DNA of 10,188 nucleotides from an uncultured Olsenella sp. (GCA_900540955.1 UQIF01000039.1:1-10188); one strand, 5' to 3'; positions 1 through 7,862 are shown, counted from the first letter of the stretch. Notes: generated by a model not told the origin, from the sequence alone. A program made the numbers and translations.

Positions 1-57
1 GAACAGGGGACGTAGCACCGTTCACGGGAAACGTGAACGGTGCTACGTCCCCTGTTC
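1..57. repeat. Perfect palindrome, 26-bp arms, 5-base loop
   Basis: Bases 1-26 are the exact reverse complement of bases 32-57, leaving the loop GGAAA. The arms read GAACAGGGGACGTAGC and onward, so a transcript in either direction would fold into a long, perfect hairpin. No run of T follows on the plus strand, so it is not a standard intrinsic terminator for a gene ending to the left. It may extend beyond the window. The clean symmetry and intergenic position fit a dispersed REP-like or BIME-like element, or a mobile palindromic unit; this is an inference because only one copy is in view. It also contains the heptamer GCTACGT that recurs in the dyad at 4075-4260. Confidence 0.85.
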
Positions 58-163
58 ACGCGTTTGACCAGCGCCTTCGCACCCCAACTTCCTGGCGGGC
101 AGCCAAACAAAAAGTAAGCCCTCTGAGCTGCTGTTTTATCGGTGAGCGGTAGGCAAACTGCCG

Positions 164-169
164 TAGAAT
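164..169 (+). promoter_or_regulatory. Possible -10 box for purL
   Basis: TAGAAT matches the sigma-70 -10 consensus at five of six positions and lies 41 bases before the purL start. No convincing -35 hexamer is found 16-18 bases upstream (about 140-147), so the promoter call is weak. A short hairpin, GGCA-AAC-TGCC at 152-162, lies just upstream. I see no purine riboswitch in the leader. Confidence 0.3.
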
Positions 170-210
170 GGTGAGGTTACCGGCAGACCCCGTCACGGAG
201 GTTCTCTTTT

Positions 211-3200
211 ATGGTTTCTCGCGTCTACGTAGAGAAGAAGCCCGGATTCGACGGCGAGGCGAAGGCGCTCGAGCGCGAGCTGCGCACGCTCCTTGGCATC
301 GACGGCATCACCAACCTGCGCATCATCAACCGCTACGACGTCGAGGGGATCGACGAGGAGCTCTTTGCCTCCTGCGTGCCCACGGTCTTCTCCGAGCCGC
401 AGACCGACGACGCCTCCGCGGACATGCCCGCCGCGGCCGACGGCGCGACCGTCTTTGCGGTCGAGTTCCTCCCCGGCCAGTTCGACCAGCGCGCCGACTC
501 CGCCTCCGAGTGCATCCAGCTCATCAGCCAGGGCGAGCGTCCGACGGTGCGCTCCGCCAAGGTCTACGTGCTCGAGGGTGAGCTCTCGGCCGCCGACATC
601 GACGCCGTCAAGCACTACGTAATCAACCCGGTCGAGGCGCGCGAGGCATCGCTCGAGCCCAAGGCCACCCTGGCCACCAACGTCCCCGAGCCCGAGCCCG
701 TCGAGGTCCTCGAGGACTTCCTCGGCCTCGACGACGAGCAGCTCCAGGCCTTCATCGACAAGCGCGGCCTCGCCATGGACCTCGCCGACATCAAGTTCTG
801 CCAGGAGTACTTCGGCGGCGAGGGCCGCGTGCCCACGATCACCGAGATCAAGATGATCGACACCTACTGGTCCGACCACTGCCGCCACACCACCTTCGGC
901 ACGCGCCTGCACCACATCGCCTCCGGCGACGCGCACGTCAAGGACGCCTTTGCCCGCTACGAGAGCATGCGCCACGAGCTCGGCCGCGACCAGAAGCCCA
1001 TCTGCCTCATGGACATGGGCACCATCGGCGCCAAGTACCTCAAGGCCAAGGGCATCCTCAAGAACCTCGACGAGTCCGAGGAGATCAACGCCTGCACCGT
1101 CAAGTGCAAGGTCGACGTCGACGGCCACAACGAGGACTGGCTGTACCTCTTCAAGAACGAGACCCACAACCACCCGACCGAGATTGAGCCCTTCGGCGGC
1201 GCGGCCACCTGCATCGGCGGCGCCATCCGCGACCCGCTCTCCGGCCGCAGCTACGTCTACCAGGCCATGCGCGTCACCGGTGCCGCGGATCCGACCGTGC
1301 CCGTCTCGCAGACCCTCGAGGGCAAGCTGCCTCAGCGCAAGCTCGTGACCACCGCCGCCGCCGGCTACTCCAGCTACGGCAACCAGATCGGCCTGGCTAC
1401 CGGCCAGGTCTCCGAACTCTACCACCCCGGCTACGTGGCCAAGCGCATGGAGATCGGCGCCGTCGTGGCCGCCACCCCCGCCTCCCACGTGCGCCGCGAG
1501 TGCCCCGCCCCCGGCGACGTCATCGTGCTGCTCGGCGGCCGCACCGGCCGTGACGGCATCGGCGGCGCCACCGGCTCCTCCAAGGCCCACAACGTCGAGT
1601 CCATCGAGAAGGACGGCGCCGAGGTCCAGAAGGGCAACGCGCCCGTCGAGCGCAAGCTCCAGCGCCTCTTCCGCCGCGAGGACGCCTGCCGCCTGATCAA
1701 GCGCTGCAACGACTTCGGCGCCGGCGGCGTCTCGGTCGCCATCGGCGAGCTTGCCGACGGCCTGCACGTCAACCTCAACGCCGTTCCCAAGAAGTACGAG
1801 GGCCTCGACGGCACCGAGCTCGCCATCTCCGAGTCCCAGGAACGCATGGCCGTGGCCCTGGCCCCCGAGGACGTCGAGGAGTTCCTCGGCTACGCCCGCG
1901 AGGAGAACCTCGAGGCCACGCCCGTCGCCACCGTCACCGAGGACCCGCGCCTGGTCATGGACTGGAACGGCAAGACCATCGTCGACGTGAGCCGCGAGTT
2001 CCTCGCCTCCAACGGTGCGCCCAAGGACCAGGAGGTCCACGTTGTCGCCCCGTCCGCCTACGAGCACGACTGGGCGGGCGAGACTTTGGCCGAGAAGCTC
2101 CACAACCTCGTGACCGACCTCAACGTCGCGTCCAACAAGGGCCTCTCGGAGCGCTTCGACTCCACCATCGGCGCCGCCACCGTGCTCATGCCCTTCGGCG
2201 GAAAGACCCAGCTCACCCCTGCCATGGCCATGGCCGCCAAGCTCCCCGTCGACGGCGAGACCACCACGTGCTCCGGCATGGCGTGGGGCTTCAACCCCTA
2301 CCTCATGGAGGCCGACCAGTACACCGGTGCCTACCTGTCGGTCGTCGAGTCCGTCTCGCGCCTCGTGGCCGCCGGCTTCGAGCACCGCGACTTCTATCTC
2401 ACCTTCCAGGAGTACTTCGAGAAGCTCCGCGACGAGCCCGAGCGCTGGGGCAAGCCCATGGCCGCCGTTCTCGGCGCCCTCATGGCGCAGGTCGACCTCG
2501 GCATCGGCTCCATCGGCGGCAAGGACTCCATGTCCGGCAGCTTCGAGGACCTCGACGTCCCGCCCACGCTCGTGTCGTTCGCCACGGGCCTCGGCCACGT
2601 CGGCCGCGTGACCTCGCCCGAGTTCAAGGGCGCCGGCCACAAGGTCATCGCCGTCCTGCCGAACTACGACGCCGACGGCATCACGCCGCTCGCCAAGTCA
2701 CTGCTGGCCGCCTACGACGTGGTCGAGGGCCTCGTGGGCCGCGGCCAGGCGCTCGCCATCTCGACCCCGGGCTACGGCGCCGTCGCCGAGTCCCTGTTCA
2801 AGATGTGCGTTGGCAACCAGATCGGCATCGAGGTCGAGCCCAACTTCACCACCGAGGCACTGTTCTGCCCCGCCTACGGCAGCTTCATCGTCGAGGTCTC
2901 CGACGACGCGCAGCTCCCCGAGCTCGAGCAGGGAGTCACGGTGGCGCTCTTGGGCACCACCACCGAGGCCTACGAGCTCAAGGCCTGCGGCGAGACCATC
3001 GACCTCTCTGAGCTGCAGGAAGCCTGGGAGGGCGCCATCGAGTCCGTCTTCCCGTACCGCGCCGAGGGCCCGAAGGTCCAGAAGCTCGACTTCCGCGTGG
3101 CCGAGAAGCAGATCAGCCGCCCCAAGCCGGCGATCCGCGTCGCCCGCCCGCGCGTCGTCATCCCGGTGTTCCCCGGCACCAACTGCGAGTACGACACCGC

Positions 3201-3945
3201 CCGCGCGTTCCGTCGCGCCGGCGCCGAGCCCAGCGTCCTCGTGATCAACAACCTCACGCCCGAGGCCGTCGCCGAGAGCACCCACGAGCTCGCCCGCCGC
3301 ATCCGCGAGAGCCAGATCGTCATGATCCCGGGCGGCTTCTCGGGCGGCGACGAGCCCGACGGCTCCGCCAAGTTCATCACCGCGTTCTTCCGCGCCCCCG
3401 AGGTCACCGAAGCGGTCCGCGAGCTGCTCCAGTCCCGCGACGGCCTCATGCTCGGCATCTGCAACGGCTTCCAGGCCCTCATCAAGCTCGGCCTTGTCCC
3501 CTACGGCGACATCCGCCCGATGGACGAGACCTGCCCGACCCTCACCTTCAACACCATCGGCCGCCACCAGAGCCGCCTGGTCCGCACCCGCGTGGCCAGC
3601 GACCTCTCGCCGTGGCTGTCCAAATGCGAGGTCGGCGACATGCACGAGATCGCGATCTCGCACGGCGAGGGCCGCTTCGTCGCGTCGCCCGAGCTCGTGG
3701 CCGAGCTCGCAACCAAGGGCCAGATCGCCACGCAGTACGTCGGCCAGGACGGCGAGCCCGCGATGAGCCTCGACGTGAACCCCAACGGCTCTGTGCTCGC
3801 GATCGAGGGCATCACCAGCCCCGACGGCCGCGTCCTCGGAAAGATGGGCCACACCGAGCGCTCCGGCGAGGGTCTCTACAAGAACGTCCCCGGCAACAAG
3901 TTCCAGCCGCTCATCGAGGGCGGCGTCAGCTACTTCACCGAGTAG
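211..3945 (+). CDS. purL: Phosphoribosylformylglycinamidine synthase, single-chain (FGAM synthase, clade II)
   Basis: This enzyme catalyses the fourth step of de novo purine synthesis: FGAR + glutamine + ATP to FGAM, in the cytosol. At 1244 residues it is a complete single-chain form. The N-terminus (MVSRVYVEKK, then a PurS-like domain) resembles the clade II type of Clostridium and Streptococcus rather than the PurL/PurQ/PurS split form. Visible landmarks are DTYWSDHCRHTTF at 217-229, NETHNHP at 316-322 and GGRTGRDGIGGATG at 442-455 in the first AIR-synthase half, and GGKDSM at 769-774 in the second. The C-terminal glutaminase has GICNGFQ with the predicted nucleophile Cys1084, plus His1214 and Glu1216 (HTE) completing the triad. 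The start is set by GGAGG at 197-201, nine bases before ATG. The gene appears monocistronic: its own terminator follows and no other pur gene is nearby. Codon use is strongly GC-rich. Confidence 0.97.
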   Translation: MVSRVYVEKKPGFDGEAKALERELRTLLGIDGITNLRIINRYDVEGIDEELFASCVPTVFSEPQTDDASADMPAAADGATVFAVEFLPGQFDQRADSASECIQLISQGERPTVRSAKVYVLEGELSAADIDAVKHYVINPVEAREASLEPKATLATNVPEPEPVEVLEDFLGLDDEQLQAFIDKRGLAMDLADIKFCQEYFGGEGRVPTITEIKMIDTYWSDHCRHTTFGTRLHHIASGDAHVKDAFARYESMRHELGRDQKPICLMDMGTIGAKYLKAKGILKNLDESEEINACTVKCKVDVDGHNEDWLYLFKNETHNHPTEIEPFGGAATCIGGAIRDPLSGRSYVYQAMRVTGAADPTVPVSQTLEGKLPQRKLVTTAAAGYSSYGNQIGLATGQVSELYHPGYVAKRMEIGAVVAATPASHVRRECPAPGDVIVLLGGRTGRDGIGGATGSSKAHNVESIEKDGAEVQKGNAPVERKLQRLFRREDACRLIKRCNDFGAGGVSVAIGELADGLHVNLNAVPKKYEGLDGTELAISESQERMAVALAPEDVEEFLGYAREENLEATPVATVTEDPRLVMDWNGKTIVDVSREFLASNGAPKDQEVHVVAPSAYEHDWAGETLAEKLHNLVTDLNVASNKGLSERFDSTIGAATVLMPFGGKTQLTPAMAMAAKLPVDGETTTCSGMAWGFNPYLMEADQYTGAYLSVVESVSRLVAAGFEHRDFYLTFQEYFEKLRDEPERWGKPMAAVLGALMAQVDLGIGSIGGKDSMSGSFEDLDVPPTLVSFATGLGHVGRVTSPEFKGAGHKVIAVLPNYDADGITPLAKSLLAAYDVVEGLVGRGQALAISTPGYGAVAESLFKMCVGNQIGIEVEPNFTTEALFCPAYGSFIVEVSDDAQLPELEQGVTVALLGTTTEAYELKACGETIDLSELQEAWEGAIESVFPYRAEGPKVQKLDFRVAEKQISRPKPAIRVARPRVVIPVFPGTNCEYDTARAFRRAGAEPSVLVINNLTPEAVAESTHELARRIRESQIVMIPGGFSGGDEPDGSAKFITAFFRAPEVTEAVRELLQSRDGLMLGICNGFQALIKLGLVPYGDIRPMDETCPTLTFNTIGRHQSRLVRTRVASDLSPWLSKCEVGDMHEIAISHGEGRFVASPELVAELATKGQIATQYVGQDGEPAMSLDVNPNGSVLAIEGITSPDGRVLGKMGHTERSGEGLYKNVPGNKFQPLIEGGVSYFTE

Positions 3946-3965
3946 CGCGCAGGTTTTGCTCCCCC

Positions 3966-4005
3966 GGCCGCCCGTCCGCGCACCATCGCGGGCGGGCGGC
4001 CTTTT
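3966..4005 (+). terminator. Intrinsic terminator of purL
   Basis: Bases 3966-3980 pair with 3987-4001 in a 15-bp stem containing a single G-U pair. The loop is CACCAT and TTTT follows at 4002-4005. It starts 21 bases after the purL stop codon, so it should end the purL transcript. Confidence 0.9.
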
Positions 4006-4074
4006 GCGCGCCGGCTTCCCCTATTCAAGAGTGCCCCATCCGGCGTGTTCTGCACACTCCGTGCATCGAAAGCA

Positions 4075-4260
4075 GCCCCGGGCTACGGCGGAACACTCGT
4101 GTGCGTCAAACCTCGCTCCAGGCTACGTACTTTCGGGCAAAACCAGGCAGGCGCTCCGGCAAAATAGCCGTTGAAAGCCATTCCCGCCCTAACGAGGCGC
4201 CGAAACACGTAGCCCGGGCAGCGTTTCGGCGCAACGGGCGGTCACGGCGTAGCCCGCAGA
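4075..4260. repeat. Large imperfect dyad with nested GGCTACG / CGTAGCC elements
   Basis: This fills most of the 366-base gap between purL and the transporter gene. GGGCTACG at 4080-4087 is mirrored by CGTAGCCC at 4248-4255, and GGCTACGT at 4121-4128 by ACGTAGCC at 4207-4214. Both pairs share the same centre, about 4167.5. Ungapped hand alignment of 4075-4134 with the complement of 4201-4260 gives 36 of 60 matches. A separate perfect 10-bp stem, GCGCCGAAAC / GTTTCGGCGC (4197-4206 and 4223-4232), lies in the right arm. It could be two inverted copies of a decayed intergenic repeat or a structured RNA. No credible ORF covers it, and no good promoter was found for the next gene. Confidence 0.55.
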
Positions 4261-4311
4261 GACTTTTAGCGCAGCCCAAACCCAAACCAGACCAGCGATT
4301 GGACCGAACAC

Positions 4312-5262
4312 ATGGCGCAACCCGCCGCAGCGCAAAGAACTTTCCTCGCCACCACGCCGGGCCTCGTACTCGGCTGTACCTTCGCGTGTCTGCTGTGGGG
4401 CTCGGCCTTCCCATGCATAAAGATCGGCTATGGCCTCTTTGGCATCGCGTCGACCGACGTCGCCTCCATCATCGCGTTCGCTGGCGCGCGCTTCCTGATC
4501 TCCGGCGCCCTCGTCGCTGTCGGCATGAGCATCGCGCGCCGCCGCCCCTTCGTGCCCGCGCGCCGCGACTGGCCCTGCGCCATCAAGCTCTCGGTCTTCC
4601 AGACCATCCTGCAGTACCTGCTGTTCTATATCGGCCTCTCTCGCTGCTCGGGCGTGACGAGCTCCATCATTGAGGCGAGCAGCACCTTCATCGTCGTGCT
4701 CCTGGCCGCCTACGCCTTCCGCACCGAGCGCATGACCGGCGCCAAGGCCCTCGGCTGCGTCCTCGGCTTCGCCGGCGTCCTCATCGTCAACCTCAGCGGC
4801 CGCACCGGCGGCTTGAGCTTCCGCCTCGACGGAGAGGGCCTCGTCTTCCTCTCGACCTTCGCCGCAGCAATGTCGAGCAACCTCTGCAAACGCTACTCCG
4901 CCGACCACGACCCGGTCCTGCTCTCGGGCTGGCAATTTGCCATCGGCGGCGCCGTCATGCTGGCGGCCGGCCTCGCCGCAGGCGGCCGCATCGCCCCGGC
5001 GCCGGGCGCGAACCCCGCAGCCGCGATCGCCCTGCTCGTGTACATGGGCTTCATCAGCGCCGCCGCCTACTCGGTCTGGTCGGCCACCATAGCCGCGAAC
5101 GACGTCTCGCGCGTCGCCGTCTTCGGCTTCGTCAACCCGATCTTCGGCGTCATCCTCTCGGCCATCCTCCTCGGCGAGACGGACGTGCTCTCCCCCGCCC
5201 TCGCCGTCGTATCGCTCGTGCTCGTCTGCGCCGGCATTGTGATCGTCAACCGCCAGGACTAG
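4312..5262 (+). CDS. EamA/DMT-superfamily transporter
   Basis: This is a 316-residue integral membrane protein of the drug/metabolite transporter superfamily with the usual layout of ten helices in two EamA repeats, roughly residues 17-160 and 172-313. Repeat one opens with CLLWGSAFPCIKIGYG (26-41), the typical W-G-s-x-f pattern of the first helix. Repeat two contains VNPIFGVILSAILLGE (274-289), the usual signature of the penultimate helices. A short basic loop, ARRR at 75-78, fits the positive-inside rule. Such proteins usually export amino acids, metabolites or toxic compounds from the cytoplasm, but the substrate cannot be read from the sequence. The Shine-Dalgarno match is weak (GGA at 4301-4303), and the start is chosen because the first helix follows directly. 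It may be unlinked in function to the dehydrogenase downstream, which has its own promoter. Confidence 0.88.
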   Translation: MAQPAAAQRTFLATTPGLVLGCTFACLLWGSAFPCIKIGYGLFGIASTDVASIIAFAGARFLISGALVAVGMSIARRRPFVPARRDWPCAIKLSVFQTILQYLLFYIGLSRCSGVTSSIIEASSTFIVVLLAAYAFRTERMTGAKALGCVLGFAGVLIVNLSGRTGGLSFRLDGEGLVFLSTFAAAMSSNLCKRYSADHDPVLLSGWQFAIGGAVMLAAGLAAGGRIAPAPGANPAAAIALLVYMGFISAAAYSVWSATIAANDVSRVAVFGFVNPIFGVILSAILLGETDVLSPALAVVSLVLVCAGIVIVNRQD

Positions 5263-5280
5263 CCCCCCAACGCGCCCCCT

Positions 5281-5342
5281 CCGCCGGCGGACCTGCCCGA
5301 CCGCCGGCAGACCTGAAGGCTCCTTCCCGCCGCCGGAGACCT
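5281..5342 (+). promoter_or_regulatory. Three direct repeats CCGCCGG-GACCT ahead of the dehydrogenase promoter
   Basis: CCGCCGGCGGACCTG at 5281-5295 recurs as CCGCCGGCAGACCTG at 5301-5315 (14 of 15 identical), exactly 20 bases apart, or about two helical turns. A third, shortened copy, CCGCCGGAGACCT, occupies 5330-5342 and runs into the -10 box. The arrangement looks like an operator array on the face of a promoter. The regulator is not known. Confidence 0.45.
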
Positions 5343-5347
5343 ATACT
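5342..5347 (+). promoter_or_regulatory. Probable -10 box for the dehydrogenase gene
   Basis: TATACT matches five of six positions of the -10 consensus and is conspicuous in very GC-rich DNA. The -35 region (about 5319-5324) is poor, which would suit a promoter needing an activator. The expected leader is about 50 bases. Confidence 0.45.
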
Positions 5348-5402
5348 GCACGCGGCGTTAATCCCACGCAGTTCCGCGCAGGTCAATCACGCAGGAGGCA
5401 AT

Positions 5403-6368
5403 ATGCAGGCAGACAGCATCACATGCGCCGCATCCATCGGCGCGGGCGTCATCGGCTACAGCTGGGCGCTCAAGTTCGCGATGGCGGGGCTCGAGGTCTG
5501 GGCCCAGAACCGCACCGAGGAGTCGAGCGCCCTTGCCCGCAAGCGCGTCCACGCCTCGCTGGAGTCCCTCGTAAAGAACGGCGTCTACGACGACGCCCAG
5601 GCGGCCCAGATCGAGACGCGCATCCACTACACCACCTCCGTCGCCGAGGCGGTCGCTCACGCCCAGTTCATCCAGGAGTCCTCGAGCGAGCACTACGAGG
5701 TCAAGTGGGAGCTCGTGCGCGAGCTCGAGGCGGCGGCCGCGCCCGACGCCATCATCGCCAGTTCGACCTCTGGCCTGCTCGTGACCGAAATCGCAAAGAA
5801 CGCCGAGCACCCCGAGCGCTTCTGCGGCGGCCACCCGTACAACCCGCCCCACCTCATCCCCCTCGTCGAGATCACCAAGGGCGAGAAGACCGCCGACGCC
5901 ACCGTCGACTGCGCGAAGGCCTTCTACGCGCGCATCGGCATGGAGCCCGTCGTCCTGCAGAAGGAGGCCCTCGGCTTCATCTGCAACCGCCTCCAGATGG
6001 CCCTGTACCGAGAGGTCGCCAACCTCGTCCTGTCGGGCGTGTGCACCGTGGAGGACGCCGACAAGGCCGTCACCTTCGGCCCGGGCATCCGCTGGGGCAT
6101 CATGGGCCCGTCGCTCGTCTTTGAGCTGGGCGGTGGCAAGGGCGGCGTCGAGGGCCTGATGAACCACCTCAACGACTCCGTCAGCCTCTGGCTCGCCGAC
6201 ATGGCCGACTGGAAGAGCCTCCCTGCCGAGTGGGCACACGTGGCACAGGAGGGCGTCGACGCCGAGCTGGCCGCGCGCCCGGCCAGCAAGGGCAACACCC
6301 CCGAGTCCCTCGCTGAGTACCGCGACCACATGCTCATCGAGCTGCTCAAGCTCCACGAGAAGCTCTAG
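5403..6368 (+). CDS. 3-hydroxyacyl-CoA dehydrogenase-like oxidoreductase (carnitine/gulonate dehydrogenase type)
   Basis: This is a 321-residue cytosolic dehydrogenase of the 3-hydroxyacyl-CoA dehydrogenase family. The N-terminal Rossmann domain carries GAGVIG at 13-18. The predicted catalytic pair is His144 and Glu156 in HPYNPPHLIPLVE (144-156), at the family's 12-residue spacing. The C-terminal helical domain (about 187-290) begins with GFICNRLQ and contains GPGIRWGIMGP, closest to L-carnitine dehydrogenase and L-gulonate 3-dehydrogenase rather than to fatty-acid beta-oxidation enzymes. Its length equals that of the short single-domain forms, without a hydratase or thioesterase fusion. The substrate is probably a small 3-hydroxy acid. 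Odd point: the end of beta-2 reads NRT (36-38), where NAD-using relatives carry Asp. AGGAGG at 5393-5398, four bases before ATG, sets the start. No beta-oxidation or carnitine genes are in view. Confidence 0.85.
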   Translation: MQADSITCAASIGAGVIGYSWALKFAMAGLEVWAQNRTEESSALARKRVHASLESLVKNGVYDDAQAAQIETRIHYTTSVAEAVAHAQFIQESSSEHYEVKWELVRELEAAAAPDAIIASSTSGLLVTEIAKNAEHPERFCGGHPYNPPHLIPLVEITKGEKTADATVDCAKAFYARIGMEPVVLQKEALGFICNRLQMALYREVANLVLSGVCTVEDADKAVTFGPGIRWGIMGPSLVFELGGGKGGVEGLMNHLNDSVSLWLADMADWKSLPAEWAHVAQEGVDAELAARPASKGNTPESLAEYRDHMLIELLKLHEKL

Positions 6369-6430
6369 CCGGCAAGAAGGGCCGCTCCGCGCTGTGCGCG
6401 ACCGGGGCAGCCCCATTCAGCAATGGAAAG

Positions 6431-6460
6431 AAGGGCGCTGCGGCTATCCGCGGCGCCCTT
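6431..6460 (+). terminator. Stem-loop after the dehydrogenase gene
   Basis: A 13-bp stem (6431-6443 with 6448-6460, one G-U pair) closes on the loop CTAT. No T run follows on the plus strand, so termination here would be weak or Rho-assisted. It probably works together with the hairpin 12 bases further on. Confidence 0.55.
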
Positions 6461-6472
6461 GCGTCGCAAAAC

Positions 6473-6515
6473 ATGGCGCTGCGGCAAGAAACCCCTGCCA
6501 CAGCGCCATTTCTCT
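6473..6515. terminator. Bidirectional terminator between convergent genes
   Basis: ATGGCGCTG (6473-6481) pairs with CAGCGCCAT (6501-6509). After one mismatch, GGCA (6483-6486) pairs with TGCC (6496-6499). On the plus strand TTTCTCT follows (6509-6515). On the minus strand the stem is followed by GTTTTGCG (complement of 6465-6472). It therefore suits both the dehydrogenase transcript and the opposing restriction-modification transcript. Confidence 0.7.
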
Positions 6516-6566
6516 CAACGTTTCCGTGCGCTCTTCTGCCGCAGCGCCGGTTTTCGAAACGTGCTT

Positions 6567-7862
6567 TTAGCGAGAAGCACCCTCGGCTTCGATGCTACGA
6601 ATGAGCGCCTGACCAATGCGATGCGGAATGCCGGTCACGAGCGCATTGCCCATGCAGAACGCACGACGCCCATCGGACATGCCCGTATTAGTCCAGCCGC
6701 GCGGGAATCCCTGGAGCTGATCGAGCTCATCGGGCACCAGACGCCGGTAACGCCCGTCCTCGCACTTGATGACGTGCTTGAAGCGGGAAGCGCCGCGGCC
6801 GCCCTCGCCGGTGAGGATGGTCCTCGACGGTTTGTCGGTCGCGTCCGGGAAGGCCATGGAACCCTCTGAGTATGTGTACTCGTAGCCGGTCTGTTTGTTG
6901 ACGCGCTTCTCGCGCTTCGCTCCCTTGAGGTACTCCCACTGGGACAGCTTCTCGGGCTCGATGAAGAACTCCTCGGGCACGTCGGCCTCGTCCACCAGCA
7001 CGTCGCCCAGGGTCATGCGCGGGCCGGCGTAGGATTCGACGACCTTCGCCGTGACAACGCGGCCGTCCTGCATGACACCCGCCTCATGAAACGGCGAGGT
7101 CTTGGAACCGGTTCCTTTGTTGAACTCCTGGGTGGCCTGGTAGGGATCTTCGGGGATATAGACCCAGCCGACCGACTCGGGCTCCACGATGGGGAACGCC
7201 TCCGCGAGCACGCCGTGGGATAGGCGCTCCTCCAGGTTCCACACCTCGCCGGTGAGGCGGGCGAGGATGTAGGTTCGCTTGCGGCGCTGCGGGAACCCGT
7301 ACTCGGCGGAGTTCACGACGCGCCACTCGACGGAGTAGCCGAGCTCGTTCAGGCACGAGAGGATGATGGCGAAGTCACGGCCGCGCTGGGTTGCGGGGCT
7401 CTTGAGCAGGCGGTCAACGTTCTCGAGGAGGACGTAGCGCGGCTGCTTCTCCGGCCCCTTCATCTGCAGGAACCTGTGGATGTCCCACCACAGGACGCCT
7501 TTCTTGCCCTCGATTCCTCCGGCCTGGGAGAGGGGCTTGGCCACGGAGTAGTCCTGGCAGGGAAAGCCGCCCACGACCATATCGACGTCGGGGATGTCTC
7601 GCTCCCCGCGCTCGAACTGGGCGATGACCTCGTGGATGTCCTCGTTCACGACCGAGCTCTCGCCGAAGCGCGCCTTGTAGCAAGCTGCAGCAAACTGCTT
7701 GGAAGCCGTTCCGGGAGGCTCCCACTGGTTCGCCCAAATAGTCTTGAACGGGCCCGCGCCCGGCATGTCCATACCCGCGCCCTCGGGGCCCTCATACCCC
7801 TCGAGGCCCAGGCGGAAGCCGCCCACGCCCGCGAAGAGCTCGGCAATCTTGATCTCGTTCAT
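6567..7862 (-). CDS. DNA C5-cytosine methyltransferase, predicted GATC-specific (Sau3AI-type)
   Basis: This 431-residue protein transfers a methyl group from S-adenosylmethionine to C5 of cytosine and should protect the chromosome from the adjacent endonuclease. Motifs in order: motif I ELFAGVGGFRLGLEG (8-22, SAM binding); motif IV GGFPCQDYS (98-106) with catalytic Cys102; motif VI ENV (147-149); motif VIII QRRKR (192-196); target-recognition region about 205-375; and motif X-like GNALVTGIPHRIG (406-418). GATC specificity, giving GAT-5mC, is inferred from the Sau3AI-like neighbour. The start is ATG at 7862, with GGAGA six bases upstream (7869-7873); a GTG directly before it is possible. A longer reading of 65 more residues is rejected because it overlaps the endonuclease end and lies upstream of motif I. 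It has its own promoter, with GATC sites, in the preceding gap. Confidence 0.93.
   Translation of the reverse strand: MNEIKIAELFAGVGGFRLGLEGYEGPEGAGMDMPGAGPFKTIWANQWEPPGTASKQFAAACYKARFGESSVVNEDIHEVIAQFERGERDIPDVDMVVGGFPCQDYSVAKPLSQAGGIEGKKGVLWWDIHRFLQMKGPEKQPRYVLLENVDRLLKSPATQRGRDFAIILSCLNELGYSVEWRVVNSAEYGFPQRRKRTYILARLTGEVWNLEERLSHGVLAEAFPIVEPESVGWVYIPEDPYQATQEFNKGTGSKTSPFHEAGVMQDGRVVTAKVVESYAGPRMTLGDVLVDEADVPEEFFIEPEKLSQWEYLKGAKREKRVNKQTGYEYTYSEGSMAFPDATDKPSRTILTGEGGRGASRFKHVIKCEDGRYRRLVPDELDQLQGFPRGWTNTGMSDGRRAFCMGNALVTGIPHRIGQALIRSIEAEGASR

Noticed and set aside
837..858. Cluster of three GATC sites in purL
   Set aside because: Explained by Ile codons (ATC) preceded by G in coding sequence; kept only as a control for the promoter GATC cluster.
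193..2640. Long minus-strand open frame (815 codons) opposite purL
   Set aside because: It mirrors purL, whose motifs are unmistakable. Its translation is rich in A, G, V, D and L without recognisable domains, as expected of an antisense frame in GC-rich DNA.
2698..3852. Minus-strand open frame of 384 codons opposite the glutaminase end of purL
   Set aside because: Same GC-driven antisense artefact; no motifs and no ribosome site that I could support.
4106..4414. Minus-strand open frame over the 4075-4260 dyad
   Set aside because: It runs into the transporter gene on the other strand, has no recognisable domain, and the region is better explained as repeat DNA.
5358..6416. Minus-strand open frame of 352 codons opposite the dehydrogenase
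   Set aside because: Antisense shadow of a gene with clear Rossmann and catalytic motifs.
6423..6869. Plus-strand open frame crossing the convergent terminators
   Set aside because: It starts just before the stem-loops and then runs antisense to the methyltransferase C-terminus; no domain.
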